A model generated the notes under the pieces. That model was not told the origin of the DNA and ran no database searches. It was given only the letters and a program-made list of their open reading frames with translations. From Amycolatopsis xylanica (lineage in GTDB: Bacteria; Actinomycetota; Actinomycetes; Mycobacteriales; Pseudonocardiaceae), in the NCBI RefSeq assembly GCF_900107045.1, contig NZ_FNON01000004.1, positions 62,001 to 126,000 on the forward strand: DNA of 64,000 bases. The letters run 5' to 3'. A program made the position numbers and the translations under genes. Below, one piece after another: positions 30,827 through 38,993 of the stretch (positions are counted from its first letter, which is position 1; each line of letters starts with the position of its first letter).

Positions 30827-31401
30827 TTGCGGTCATGCGTGATGACCCGTCGGTGGTGGCACTGGTCAAGCGGGCCCAGGACGGCGACCAGCGCGCCTGG
30901 GATCAGCTCGTCGAGCGCTACGCGCCGCTCGTCTGGTCGGTGTGCATGCGGCACCGGCTGTCCCGCGCCGACGCGGACGACGTCGGCGCGAGTGTGTGGC
31001 TGCGGCTCGTCGAAGGCCTTGAGAAGCTTCGCGAGCCCGCCGCGCTGCCGGGCTGGCTGGTGACTGTCGCGCGCAACGAATGCCTGCGTGTCCTGCGTGG
31101 ACAGAGCAAGCAGGTGCCGGTCGAAGATGAGCGGCTGCCGGACGCCGAGGGCGCGGCCGCCGACGAATGGCTGCTCCGGCAGGAACGGTTCGTCGCGCTG
31201 CGGCAGGCTTTCGCGGAGCTGCCGGAGCGGTGCCGCCGCCTGCTGGCCATGTTGTTCGCCGATCCGCCGAAGCCGTATGCCGAGATCTCCGGCGAGCTGG
31301 ACATCCCGGTCGGCGGGATCGGGCCCAATCGCATGCGCTGCCTCGGCACGCTGCGCAAGAGTTCCGCTTTGACGCCCTTTATCGATGGCACGGAGGGCTG
31401 A
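30823..31401 (+). CDS. Sigma-70 family (ECF-like) sigma factor
   Basis: The 192-residue protein starts at the ATG that overlaps the peptidase stop; an internal ATG at 30835 is also possible. Region 2 reads DDVGASVWLRLVEGLEKLREPAALPGWLVTVARNECLRVLRG. Region 4 reads LPERCRRLLAMLFADPPKPYAEISGELDIPVGGIGPNRMRCLGTLRK, with the usual helix-turn-helix slightly altered (SELDIPVGGIGPNR). It should redirect polymerase. Its coupling to the peptidase suggests that proteolysis and transcription are linked in this module. Confidence 0.87.
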   Translation: MIAVMRDDPSVVALVKRAQDGDQRAWDQLVERYAPLVWSVCMRHRLSRADADDVGASVWLRLVEGLEKLREPAALPGWLVTVARNECLRVLRGQSKQVPVEDERLPDAEGAAADEWLLRQERFVALRQAFAELPERCRRLLAMLFADPPKPYAEISGELDIPVGGIGPNRMRCLGTLRKSSALTPFIDGTEG

Positions 31402-31404
31402 ACC

Positions 31405-31842
31405 ATGACCGACGAAGAGCTGCTGGCCGAGCTGGAAGCCGCGCTGCGCGCCGCCGACGAGGTCCCGGCCGGGTTCGTCGACGCGGGCAAGTCCGCGTTC
31501 ACCTGGCGCGGGATCGACGCCGAGCTCACCTTCGACTCGGCGGGCGCCGAACTGGCAGGCACCCGCGCCGACCCGGCGTCCGTGCGCGCGCTGACCTACT
31601 CGGCCGCCGAGGTCACGCTGGAGGTCGAGGTCGGGCCGGACGCGTTGCACGGTCAGGTCGTGCCGCCGCAGGCCGGCGAGCTCGACGTGCGGCTGCGCGA
31701 CGGCGGCACCACGACCGTGCCGGTCGACGCGGTGGGCTGGTTCGTGGTGCGGCCGAAGCCCGCGGGGACGTTCAGGCTCCGGCTGCGCACCGCTGACGGC
31801 AAGACCGTGCTCACCGACTGGACTTCGTTGGCGGGCAGCTGA
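31405..31842 (+). CDS. Small protein downstream of the sigma factor, unknown function
   Basis: The 145-residue soluble protein begins 3 bp after the sigma stop. The first 30 residues are an acidic helix (EELLAELEAALRAADEVPAGFVDAGKSAF) and the rest is beta-rich (DAELTFDSAGAEL, VTLEVEVGPDALHGQVVPP, FRLRLRTADGKTVLTDW). The DEVPAGFVDAGKSAFTWR segment resembles proteins that recur beside sigma genes in CHAT loci of actinomycetes, from memory of gene neighbourhoods. A cytosolic anti-sigma or substrate role is possible but unproven. Its 3' end overlaps the convergent membrane gene by 32 bp. Confidence 0.7.
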   Translation: MTDEELLAELEAALRAADEVPAGFVDAGKSAFTWRGIDAELTFDSAGAELAGTRADPASVRALTYSAAEVTLEVEVGPDALHGQVVPPQAGELDVRLRDGGTTTVPVDAVGWFVVRPKPAGTFRLRLRTADGKTVLTDWTSLAGS

Positions 31843-32461
31843 CCGTCGGGCTCGTCCCGGTGGTCAGCACGGCCAAGCCGGTCGTCGGCTGGGCACAGGG
31901 GTTGACCGGCTTTTCCGGCTCTGAGCCGCTCAGCAGCACCACCGTCGTGACCGCGCCGCCCACGACGAGGCCCGCCAGTCCCGCCCACATCCAAAAACGC
32001 GGCTTGTCATCGGGCGGAGGCGTTGCCTTCGGCGTCCCGGCCGAGACCGCTTCGAACGCCGCCGAAGACTCGACCGCGAAGTGCTCCTCGTCCTCAAGGA
32101 AGCGACGGTAGGTTTCCAGCGCGTCTGCACGCGCCTTGTCGATGTCCTCTGTGGACGGTTCGGATACCTTGCCAGAGCACAGGAATCCGGTCATGAGCCG
32201 CAACGGGCGGCTGTGCTCGTCACGGGTCGAGCCGCCGTCGAGGTCCGCTTCGGTCACCGTGTGGTCCGCCCAGACCAGGCACACCGGCCTGCCTCGCGGG
32301 CTCGTCACCCCGGCGACCGCGAACGGCGCCGAGCCGGGCAGCGGGCGGACGTTGTCCTCCAGGAAACCGTAATCCTGTTCGGTGACAAGGAAATCCGGCG
32401 CGAGCAGCACCGAGTAGCCCCGGCGCCTGCCGCGCGCGATGAGGAACGGCCACGCACGCAT
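31811..32461 (-). CDS. Single-pass membrane protein, unknown function
   Basis: The 216-residue protein has a cytosolic N-terminal domain of about 155 residues (RRRGYSVLLAPDFLVTEQDYGFLEDNVRP, then an acidic helix TEDIDKARADALETYRRFLEDEEHF). One membrane helix (FWMWAGLAGLVVGGAVTTVVLLSG, near residue 165) and a short Thr/Pro-rich outer tail with two cysteines follow. The topology resembles one-pass anti-sigma or signalling proteins, but no known domain is recognised. It begins 4 bp after the small coil gene and is probably in one operon with the GTPase upstream. Confidence 0.72.
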   Translation of the reverse strand: MRAWPFLIARGRRRGYSVLLAPDFLVTEQDYGFLEDNVRPLPGSAPFAVAGVTSPRGRPVCLVWADHTVTEADLDGGSTRDEHSRPLRLMTGFLCSGKVSEPSTEDIDKARADALETYRRFLEDEEHFAVESSAAFEAVSAGTPKATPPPDDKPRFWMWAGLAGLVVGGAVTTVVLLSGSEPEKPVNPCAQPTTGLAVLTTGTSPTVSCPPTKSSR

Positions 32462-32465
32462 CTCC

Positions 32466-32729
32466 TCAGTCCCCCAGCCGTGAACTCGGCAGCTTCGCTT
32501 CCAGCACGGCCACCTGCTGCTGCAGCTCCGAGACCACCCGACGCCGCGCGAGGATCTGCTCGTCGGCGCGCCGGTCGGCGTCGTTCAGCGCGGTCGCCTT
32601 GCGGCCGCCGTCGTCGAAATGCGAGTCCAGGAACAGCGCCAGCCCTGAGTCGGCGAGCAGCCCGCCACCGGCCGTGGAGAGCAGCATCTTCCCGGCACGC
32701 GCCGCGACGAACTCGCCCAGTGTCTGCAG
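32466..32729 (-). CDS. Small Gly/coil protein in frame with the upstream GTPase gene
   Basis: A clear ATG frame gives 73 residues from 32687, with a Gly/Leu-rich start (LLSTAGGGLLADSGLALF) and a coiled-coil end (RRVVSELQQQVAVLEAKL). The same frame stays open and protein-like back to the amber stop of the GTPase gene (LQTLGEFVAARAGK), so the true product may be about 87 residues from a CTG, or may arise by readthrough of that TAG. No strong ribosome site is visible for either start. The function is unknown. The stop lies 4 bp before the membrane-protein gene. Confidence 0.55.
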   Translation of the reverse strand: MQTLGEFVAARAGKMLLSTAGGGLLADSGLALFLDSHFDDGGRKATALNDADRRADEQILARRRVVSELQQQVAVLEAKLPSSRLGD

Positions 32730-32732
32730 TGC

Positions 32733-33707
32733 CTAGGCCGGTCCCATCTTCGTGCGGCGGCGCGCCTCGGCCATGATCGCCTCGCGCGTCTCGCGGTCGA
32801 GTGACAGCTCGACCTGGCGCAGGATGTCCGGCACCACGGCGGAAAGCGCCATGTCGACATGTGCGGGCTCCAGCTTGCCGGTGGCCTTCTTGCGCACCTG
32901 GCCGCCGTCGAGCACGGCGAAGTCGTGGCCGACCGCGGTGACCGGGATCAGCCGGATCACCCGCCGCGCGCTCTGGACACGCACCAGGTCACGGAAGCCG
33001 TGGATGCTCATCAGCAGCGTGCGCACGATGTGCAGCCGGGTGTTCTCGTCGGCGTGCAGCTGATCGAGCAGGTCCCATTTGGTGATGACGAAGGCGATCG
33101 GCTTGCGCGACTCCAGCATCGCGTTGACCATCGCGTCGAGCGTGACCTGCAGGATCGCCATGCCGCGCCGGTCGCCTTGATAAGCCTGGAGCACGCGGAG
33201 CCCGTCGATGATGCCGATCAGCGCGTCGGCCTGCCCGATCGACTCCAGGAGCCGCGCCTGCGCGGTGGAGCCCGCGACGTCGGGGTCGGTGAGGAGCTCG
33301 CCGGGGTATTCGAGGTAGCCGATCTTGACGACCGGCTTGGTGTCGTCGCCGACGTCGGTCATCACGCTGAACTCGAACTCGCGCATCTCGCCGCGCGTGG
33401 TGCCCTCCGGCCATTCGCCCTCGTCGGCGATCTGGCGGTACCAGCGGCTCAGCTCGATGAACTGCTCATAGGGCGCCTTGACGTGGAAGCCGCGGCCGCC
33501 CGGCACCTGCAGCCTGCGGTACATGCTGGTCAGCAGCAAGGTCTTGCCCGAGCCCTGCAGGCCGAGCGTCACCACCCGGAATTTGGGCACGTCGAGCGCG
33601 GCCGCGGCGCTCGTCGCCTTCGGCGTGCGTCCCTTCCGCCTGCGGTACAGGAACACCGCCAGCAGCAGGCCCGCGCCGAGCAGGCCCAGCAAGATCACGA
33701 CACTCAT
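32733..33707 (-). CDS. Membrane-anchored Ras-like (TRAFAC) GTPase
   Basis: The 324-residue protein starts at ATG 33707 (GGAGG upstream) with a membrane helix (MSVVILLGLLGAGLLLAVFLY) and a basic linker. The GTPase domain then carries the P-loop GLQGSGKT (49-56), a G3-like LEYPGE and the base-specificity motif TKWD (209-212). The C terminus is helical and basic. It faces the cytosol from the membrane. TRAFAC GTPases of this sort occur in several NTP-dependent conflict operons of actinobacteria. It ends in TAG, after which the same frame continues into the next small gene. Divergent from a beta-propeller gene. Confidence 0.85.
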   Translation of the reverse strand: MSVVILLGLLGAGLLLAVFLYRRRKGRTPKATSAAAALDVPKFRVVTLGLQGSGKTLLLTSMYRRLQVPGGRGFHVKAPYEQFIELSRWYRQIADEGEWPEGTTRGEMREFEFSVMTDVGDDTKPVVKIGYLEYPGELLTDPDVAGSTAQARLLESIGQADALIGIIDGLRVLQAYQGDRRGMAILQVTLDAMVNAMLESRKPIAFVITKWDLLDQLHADENTRLHIVRTLLMSIHGFRDLVRVQSARRVIRLIPVTAVGHDFAVLDGGQVRKKATGKLEPAHVDMALSAVVPDILRQVELSLDRETREAIMAEARRRTKMGPA

Positions 33708-33794
33708 TTGCCCCACCTCCACCCGGACGGAGCCGGGCGGCGCGGCGGTGATACACCCGAAATTCGGCGGCGGGTTCCGCGATCGCCTGTCACC

Positions 33795-34796
33795 ATGCGA
33801 GGTGAAATGAAAAGCGAAGAGAAATGGCCGACGAGCGGCCAAGCACCGAAGACCTTGACCTGGCACGGCGACGGCCTCGCCGACTGGGTGAGCGGCTACA
33901 CCTGGTACCCCGATGGCCCCGTCGACGGCGGCCCGCAGTACCCCTTCTCCGGCTCCTACGACGGCGCGACCGTGTCGCCGTCCGGGCGCTACCAGGTCAT
34001 TTACCACGAATACGGCCTTGACGGGCTCCTGCTCGACCGGGGCGAACCACTCCGCGAACTCACTCGCGACGATGACGATCCCGACGCGTTCTTCTACCCC
34101 GTGACGTTCGGGCGGCTCGCGGACGGGCGAGAGGTGCTGATCCACTGCCCCGAGCGCCGCGACCGGCTGGAGATCGAATTGCCGGAGACCGGGGAGCGGC
34201 TCACCTCCCGTCCACTGGAGGAAGGCGTCTACGAGACCGACATCTACCACTCGCGGCTGGCGGTGAGTCCTGGCGGGCGGTGGCTGCTGAGCGCAGGCTG
34301 GGTTTGGCATCCGGCCGGGGTAGCACAGGTCTATGACCTCACCCAGGCGCTCGCCGAGCCTGCCGTGCTCGACGCGTACTCGTCGTTGTCCCCGCCTGAT
34401 GAGCTCAACGAGACCGTCTCGGCGTGCTGGCTCGACGACGATCGCCTGGCGGCGTTCTCGATCAGCTGGAACTCGGATGACTGGCCTCAGCTGGCCGACG
34501 GCTCACTCGGCGTCTGGTCGATGAAGGCGGCCGCTTGGGAGAGCCAGGCGTCCTACGGCGAGCACCTCGGCACGATCGCGCGGTTCGGCGAGCACCTGCT
34601 GAGCTTCTACGACTATCCGAAGCTCATTGATCCGTCGACCGGCGCGGTGGTCGCGTCCTGGCCGCACCTGCCTTCCGGGAAGCGAATGCTGCCCTACGGC
34701 TTGACCTACGAGCCGGAGACCGTGGCCGTGCATCCGGACGGCACGCGGTTCGCGGTCGCGGCCGAGGACTTCATCACCGTGGTCGAATGGTCCTGA
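33795..34796 (+). CDS. Beta-propeller-like (WD40-type) cytosolic protein
   Basis: The 333-residue protein, start ATG 33795 or 33807, has repeated blades with SPSGRYQVIYHEYG, VSPGGRWLLSAGWVWHPAGVAQVYD, LDDDRLAAFSISWNSDDW and VHPDGTRFAVAAEDFITVVEW. These match a WD40/YVTN-like propeller of about six blades, usually a protein-binding scaffold. There is no signal peptide. It is divergent from the GTPase gene with 87 bp between the starts and lies 71 bp before recQ. A link to the GTPase module is possible but uncertain. Confidence 0.75.
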   Translation: MRGEMKSEEKWPTSGQAPKTLTWHGDGLADWVSGYTWYPDGPVDGGPQYPFSGSYDGATVSPSGRYQVIYHEYGLDGLLLDRGEPLRELTRDDDDPDAFFYPVTFGRLADGREVLIHCPERRDRLEIELPETGERLTSRPLEEGVYETDIYHSRLAVSPGGRWLLSAGWVWHPAGVAQVYDLTQALAEPAVLDAYSSLSPPDELNETVSACWLDDDRLAAFSISWNSDDWPQLADGSLGVWSMKAAAWESQASYGEHLGTIARFGEHLLSFYDYPKLIDPSTGAVVASWPHLPSGKRMLPYGLTYEPETVAVHPDGTRFAVAAEDFITVVEWS

Positions 34797-34867
34797 AATC
34801 CGGTGGTTTCGGTCCGCTGGGCCTGCCGGTCCGGCCGGGTGTCGGTGGTTGCTCGTAGTATCGCGGC

Positions 34868-36700
34868 GTGGTCTCCCCCGATACCGAACTCGCGACCAGC
34901 GACGCGCTGCAGGTTCTGCACCGCGTCTTCGGGTACGACTCGTTCCGGGGAGGGCAGCAGGACATCATCGAGCACGTCGTCTCCGGCGGCGACGCGCTGG
35001 TGCTGATGCCCACCGGTGGCGGGAAGTCGTTGTGCTACCAGATTCCCGCGCTGGTGCGGTCGGGTGTCGGCGTGGTCATCTCGCCGCTGATCGCGCTGAT
35101 GCAGGACCAGGTCGACGCGCTGACCGACCTCGGCGTGCGTGCCGGATTCCTGAACTCGACCCAGGATTTCGAGCAGAAACGCGAAGTCGAGCGTGCTTTC
35201 CTGACCGGTGAGCTCGACCTGCTCTACCTGGCGCCGGAACGCCTGCGTGTCGAGTCGACGTTGTCGCTGCTCGACAAGGGCAAGATCTCGCTGTTCGCGA
35301 TCGACGAGGCGCACTGTGTTTCCCAGTGGGGCCACGACTTCCGCCCCGATTACCTGGGACTGTCCGACCTGCACGAGCGCTGGCCGGAGGTGCCGCGCAT
35401 CGCGTTGACCGCGACCGCGACCAAGGCCACGCACGCCGAGATCGCCACCCGGCTGAACCTGGGCGAGGCCCGGCATTTCGTCGCGAGCTTCGACCGCCCG
35501 AACATCCAGTACCGCATCGTCCCGAAGAACTCGCCGCAGCGGCAGCTCCTCGACCTGCTGCGCAACGAGCACGCGGGCGACGCGGGCATCGTGTACTGCC
35601 TCAGCCGGGCTTCGGTCGAGAAGACGGCGGAGTTCCTGAACCAGAACGGGATCAAGGCCGTCCCGTACCACGCGGGCCTCGACAGCCGCGTCCGCGCGAA
35701 GAACCAGGCCAGGTTCCTGCGCGAGGACGGCCTGGTCGTGGTCGCGACGATCGCGTTCGGCATGGGCATCGACAAACCGGACGTCCGGTTCGTGGCCCAC
35801 CTGGACCTCCCGAAGTCCGTCGAGGGCTACTACCAGGAGACCGGCCGCGCGGGCCGTGACGGCCTGCCGTCCACCGCGTGGCTCGCGTACGGCCTGCAAG
35901 ACGTTGTGCAGCAACGGAAAATGATCGACACCTCCGAAGGCGACCTCGCGCACCGGCGCCGCCTGTCGCAGCATCTCGACGCGATGCTCGCGCTGTGCGA
36001 GACAGTCACCTGCCGCCGCGTCCAGCTGCTCAATTACTTCGGCCAGCAGGGCGAGCCGTGCGGCAACTGCGACACCTGCCTGACGCCGCCGGAGTCCTGG
36101 GACGGCACGATCCCCGCCCAGAAGCTGCTGTCGACGGTCTACCGACTGCAGCACGAGCGCCGCCAGAAGTTCGGCGCCGGTCAGATCATCGACATCCTGC
36201 TGGGCAAGCAGACCCCCAAGGTCGAGCAGTTCAAGCACAACGAGCTGACGGTGTTCGGCATCGGCACCGAGCTGCGCGACACCGAGTGGCGTGGCGTCGT
36301 CCGGCAACTGCTCGCGCAAGGTCTTCTCGCGGTCGAGGGCGACTACGGAACCCTGGTCCTCACGGAAACCAGCGGCGAGGTACTCGGCCGTCAGCGCGAG
36401 GTCATGCTCCGCCGCGAGCCCGAGCGCACGGCCGCCTCGAAGCCCGCCAAGGCCAAGCGCCCCTCGTCGATCGACATGCCAGCAGAGGCCGCCCCGATCT
36501 TCGAAAAGCTCCGCGCCTGGCGCGGCGCGACGGCCAAGGAGCAGGGCGTGCCCGCGTACGTCATCTTCCACGACGCGACCCTGCGCCAGATCGCGACCGA
36601 AAAACCCGCCTCCCTCGAAGCGCTCGGCACGATCAGCGGCGTCGGCGAAAACAAGCTCGCCAAATACGGCCAAGGCATCCTCGACACCCTCGCCTCCTGA
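34868..36700 (+). CDS. recQ: ATP-dependent DNA helicase RecQ
   Basis: The 610-residue superfamily 2 helicase unwinds DNA 3' to 5' in recombination and repair. Motifs appear in order: Q-motif region (VFGYDSFRGGQQDII), Walker A (MPTGGGKSLCYQIPAL), DEAH box and aromatic loop (IDEAHCVSQWGHDFRP), SAT-like TATATK, and motif VI (YYQETGRAGRDGLPS). The RQC zinc site reads CRRVQLLNYFGQQGEPCGNCDTC. A winged helix and a C-terminal HRDC domain (PAYVIFHDATLRQIA... ISGVGENKLAKYG) complete the usual length. GTG start at 34868. Confidence 0.95.
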   Translation: MVSPDTELATSDALQVLHRVFGYDSFRGGQQDIIEHVVSGGDALVLMPTGGGKSLCYQIPALVRSGVGVVISPLIALMQDQVDALTDLGVRAGFLNSTQDFEQKREVERAFLTGELDLLYLAPERLRVESTLSLLDKGKISLFAIDEAHCVSQWGHDFRPDYLGLSDLHERWPEVPRIALTATATKATHAEIATRLNLGEARHFVASFDRPNIQYRIVPKNSPQRQLLDLLRNEHAGDAGIVYCLSRASVEKTAEFLNQNGIKAVPYHAGLDSRVRAKNQARFLREDGLVVVATIAFGMGIDKPDVRFVAHLDLPKSVEGYYQETGRAGRDGLPSTAWLAYGLQDVVQQRKMIDTSEGDLAHRRRLSQHLDAMLALCETVTCRRVQLLNYFGQQGEPCGNCDTCLTPPESWDGTIPAQKLLSTVYRLQHERRQKFGAGQIIDILLGKQTPKVEQFKHNELTVFGIGTELRDTEWRGVVRQLLAQGLLAVEGDYGTLVLTETSGEVLGRQREVMLRREPERTAASKPAKAKRPSSIDMPAEAAPIFEKLRAWRGATAKEQGVPAYVIFHDATLRQIATEKPASLEALGTISGVGENKLAKYGQGILDTLAS

Positions 36701-36706
36701 CCTCGA

Positions 36707-36756
36707 GGGTCGTGAGTGTTCCGGCCGGTTCTAACCGGCGGGAACACTCACGACCC
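36707..36756. terminator. Palindrome family B, copy 4
   Basis: GGGTCGTGAGTGTTCC pairs with GGAACACTCACGACCC around CGGCCGGTTCTAACCGG. It begins 7 bp after the recQ stop and is the likely recQ terminator. Confidence 0.8.
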
Positions 36757-36757
36757 C

Positions 36758-37303
36758 CGGTGCCCCAACGTGGAACACGGCCTACCCGAGTGGTCGACAC
36801 GCGGTGCCCCAAGGTGGGACACGGCGCCACCCCAGGCGTTCGCCGTGTCGACCACTCAGGTACGAGGGAAGGCCAGGCGGGGCTTGGGGTCGTGAGTGTT
36901 CCGGCCGGTTCTATGGGGCGGAAAGCCAAACGTGGCGCGCGTCCAGCTGGCTGGGTGAGGGCCTCCTTCACTCACTTGCGCGGGCAGGGGGGTGGTGAGT
37001 GAGGGGATCCCCTGCTGCGTTCGATGCAGCGGGGGATCCCCTCGCTCCACCCTGACAAGGCTTGCGCGAGTGGTACCTCTGCTCCGTTAGATGCAGCAGA
37101 GGTACCACTCGCACGGGCACAAGTCCCCTGATCCGAGCTTGGTCACGCAGCGAGGGGACCCCCGAGTGCTTACTACGCACTCAAGGGCCCCTCACTTCAC
37201 TGCGCAACCACCTCGAACTCGGCCAAGGAACTCCACACCGGCCAGTCCCGGAACACGCCATATTCGGCCTTCCCCTCAATAGCTGGCCGGAACACTCACG
37301 ACC
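36758..37303. repeat. Dense intergenic repeat block, including a split family B palindrome
   Basis: No credible gene is seen between recQ and 37387. The block holds a 24-bp direct repeat (36758 and 36802, starting CGGTGCCCCAA), an inverted pair GAGTGGTCGACACG/CGTGTCGACCACTC (36788 and 36844), the left half of a family B element (36886-36912) and its right half (37282-37303). Three hairpins lie between the halves: 36997-37046, 37065-37112 (GCGAGTGGTACCTCTGCT against AGCAGAGGTACCACTCGC) and 37151-37193. The last three resemble the elements at 7438-7543. Confidence 0.65.
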
Positions 37304-37386
37304 ACGTCATGCGGCGGGTGTGTGGAACGCACGATTTGCCCGGGTGTGCTTGACCTCTTGAACGGCGTACTGCTTCAGTCGCAGGC

Positions 37387-37854
37387 ATGGGTGAGCCGTT
37401 CGCGACCGGACAGGTGAGCATCGCCGCGCCACCGGCCGAGATCTACAAGCTGGTCAGCGATCCGACGATCATGGTCGAGTTCGCCGAGGAGGTCGTGCGC
37501 GCCAGCTGGCTCGGCGGGGCGCACGGGCCCGCCGTCGGCGCCAGGTTCAAGGGGCACAACCGCAATGGCTGGCGCCGGTGGGTGACCACCTGCCGGATCA
37601 CCGACGCCGAGCCGGGACGAAACTTCGCGTTCGAGGTGCGGACCCCGTTCATGGTGCCGATTTCACGCTGGGAGTACGACATCCGGCCCGGCGACGGCGG
37701 CTGCACCGTGGTCGAGAACTGCTGGCTGCGCGTGCCGATGTGGTTCCGGCCGATCGCCAACTTCATCACCGGCCAGCCCGACCGCGCGGGCACCAACAAC
37801 GCCAACATCGCGACCACGCTCGGCCGCCTCAAAGCCCACCTCGAGCGCGCCTGA
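37387..37854 (+). CDS. SRPBCC (START-like) family protein
   Basis: The 155-residue protein shows the helix-grip order: VSIAAPPAEIYKLVSDPTIMVEFAEEVVRASWL, GARFKGHNRNG, TTCRITDAEPGRNFAFEV, WEYDIRPGDGGCTVVENCW, and a C-terminal helix NANIATTLGRLKAHLERA. SRPBCC proteins bind hydrophobic ligands. Members include polyketide cyclases and aromatase-like proteins, but this single-domain type is usually of unknown role. There is no signal peptide. It stands alone between two repeat arrays. Confidence 0.82.
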   Translation: MGEPFATGQVSIAAPPAEIYKLVSDPTIMVEFAEEVVRASWLGGAHGPAVGARFKGHNRNGWRRWVTTCRITDAEPGRNFAFEVRTPFMVPISRWEYDIRPGDGGCTVVENCWLRVPMWFRPIANFITGQPDRAGTNNANIATTLGRLKAHLERA

Positions 37855-37870
37855 CACGGCCTGTCCAGCT

Positions 37871-38013
37871 GTGCACGCGTGTCGTCCATCCAGGTACGCG
37901 CGTCGTCCGGCTGTGCACGCGTGTCGTCCGTTCAGGTACGGGCGGGCAGGCGTGCGCCGATGGACGGCATCCGTACGCGGATGGACGACACGCGTGCATG
38001 AATGGACGACACG
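37871..38013. repeat. Array G2: same motif as at 16340
   Basis: GTGTCGTCC or CGTCGTCC occurs at 37880, 37901 and 37921, each followed by a form of ATCCAGGTACGCG or by GCTGTGCACGC. Inverted GGACGAC copies lie at 37983 and 38004. Period about 20-21 bp. It fills the gap between the SRPBCC gene and the end of the conservon. Confidence 0.68.
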
Positions 38014-38038
38014 ACGGCCAGACCGGAGCGCGCAGGGC

Positions 38039-38644
38039 TTAGCGGCGGCCTCCGGCGGCGGCGAGGTCGGCGTCGGCCATGACGTGCTCCATCAGCGTGA
38101 TGAGGATCTGCTTGGTGGAGTCACGCTCGCGCGCGTCGCAGAGCAGGATCGGGACGTACGGGTCGAGGTCGAGTGCTTCGCGGACCTCTTCGGTGCCGTA
38201 GCGGTAGGCGTCGTCGAAGCAGTTGACCGCGACCACGAACGGCAGGCCGCGGCGCTCGAAGAAGTCGACGGCGGGAAAGCAGCTGTCGAGACGGCGGGTG
38301 TCGGCCATGACGACCGCGCCGAGCGCGCCGCGGGCGAGCTCGTCCCACATGAACCAGAAGCGGTTCTGGCCGGGCGTGCCGAACAGGTACAGGATCAGCT
38401 CGGGGTTGATGGTGATCCGGCCGAAGTCCAGCGCGACCGTGGTCGTCTTCTTCTTTTCCACGCCCGACAGGTCGTCGACGCCTTCGGAGGCCTCGGTGAT
38501 GACCTCCTCGGTGCGCAGCGGCGGCACCTCGCTGACCGAACCGACCAGCGTGGTCTTGCCTACTCCGAAACCGCCGGCGATGATCACCTTCACCGCCGTC
38601 GCGGTGAGGCTTCGCCGACCTTCAGAGTTTCCGGATGCCATCAA
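38039..38644 (-). CDS. cvnD: Conservon GTPase (CvnD/MglA-like)
   Basis: The 201-residue Ras-like GTPase has G1 GGFGVGKTTLVGS, a switch region with EKKKTTTVALDFGRI, G3-like FGTPGQNRFWFMWDEL, and a divergent G4 VNCFDD in place of NKxD. These features match the Cvn GTPases that end actinobacterial conservons. It overlaps the DUF742 gene by 23 bp. In Streptomyces such operons act as membrane-linked switches that tune development and secondary metabolism, with the roadblock protein as the likely GTPase partner. Confidence 0.9.
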   Translation of the reverse strand: MMASGNSEGRRSLTATAVKVIIAGGFGVGKTTLVGSVSEVPPLRTEEVITEASEGVDDLSGVEKKKTTTVALDFGRITINPELILYLFGTPGQNRFWFMWDELARGALGAVVMADTRRLDSCFPAVDFFERRGLPFVVAVNCFDDAYRYGTEEVREALDLDPYVPILLCDARERDSTKQILITLMEHVMADADLAAAGGRR

Positions 38645-38993
38645 GAACCGCCTGGAGTACGTGTTTGTTGGGCCTGTCGCTGACGGGTGCCGCGGTGCGG
38701 AAGATCAGCAGGTTTCCTTCGATCAGGTCGCTCAGCAGCACCTTGACCACCGGCAGCGGCAGGTCGACCATCGCGGCCACCTCGGCGACCGACATCGGAT
38801 GCTGGCATATCCGCAGGATCTGCAGATACTCGGGCTCCATGTCGTACACGTCGGCCGCCGTGCGCAGCGCCACCACCAGGGTGATCAGGTCGAGGCCGAT
38901 CGTGTCCGACCTGGTCCGCCCGCCGGTGACCGCGTACGGCCGGACCAGCGGACCGGCCTGGTCGTCGAACCAGATGTCTCCCGCGCGGTTCAC
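38622..38993 (-). CDS. cvnC: Conservon DUF742 protein (CvnC-like)
   Basis: The 123-residue DUF742 protein has the family's start (FDDQAGPLVRPYAVTGGRT) and a predicted winged-helix-like middle: EYLQILRICQHPMSVAEVAAMVDLPLPVVKVLLSDLIEGNLLIFRTAAP spans it. The GTG at 38993 overlaps the roadblock gene's stop by 4 bp, and its own 3' end overlaps the GTPase gene. It is a standard member of the four-gene set and may bridge the kinase-like protein and the GTPase. Confidence 0.9.
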   Translation of the reverse strand: MNRAGDIWFDDQAGPLVRPYAVTGGRTRSDTIGLDLITLVVALRTAADVYDMEPEYLQILRICQHPMSVAEVAAMVDLPLPVVKVLLSDLIEGNLLIFRTAAPVSDRPNKHVLQAVLDGIRKL

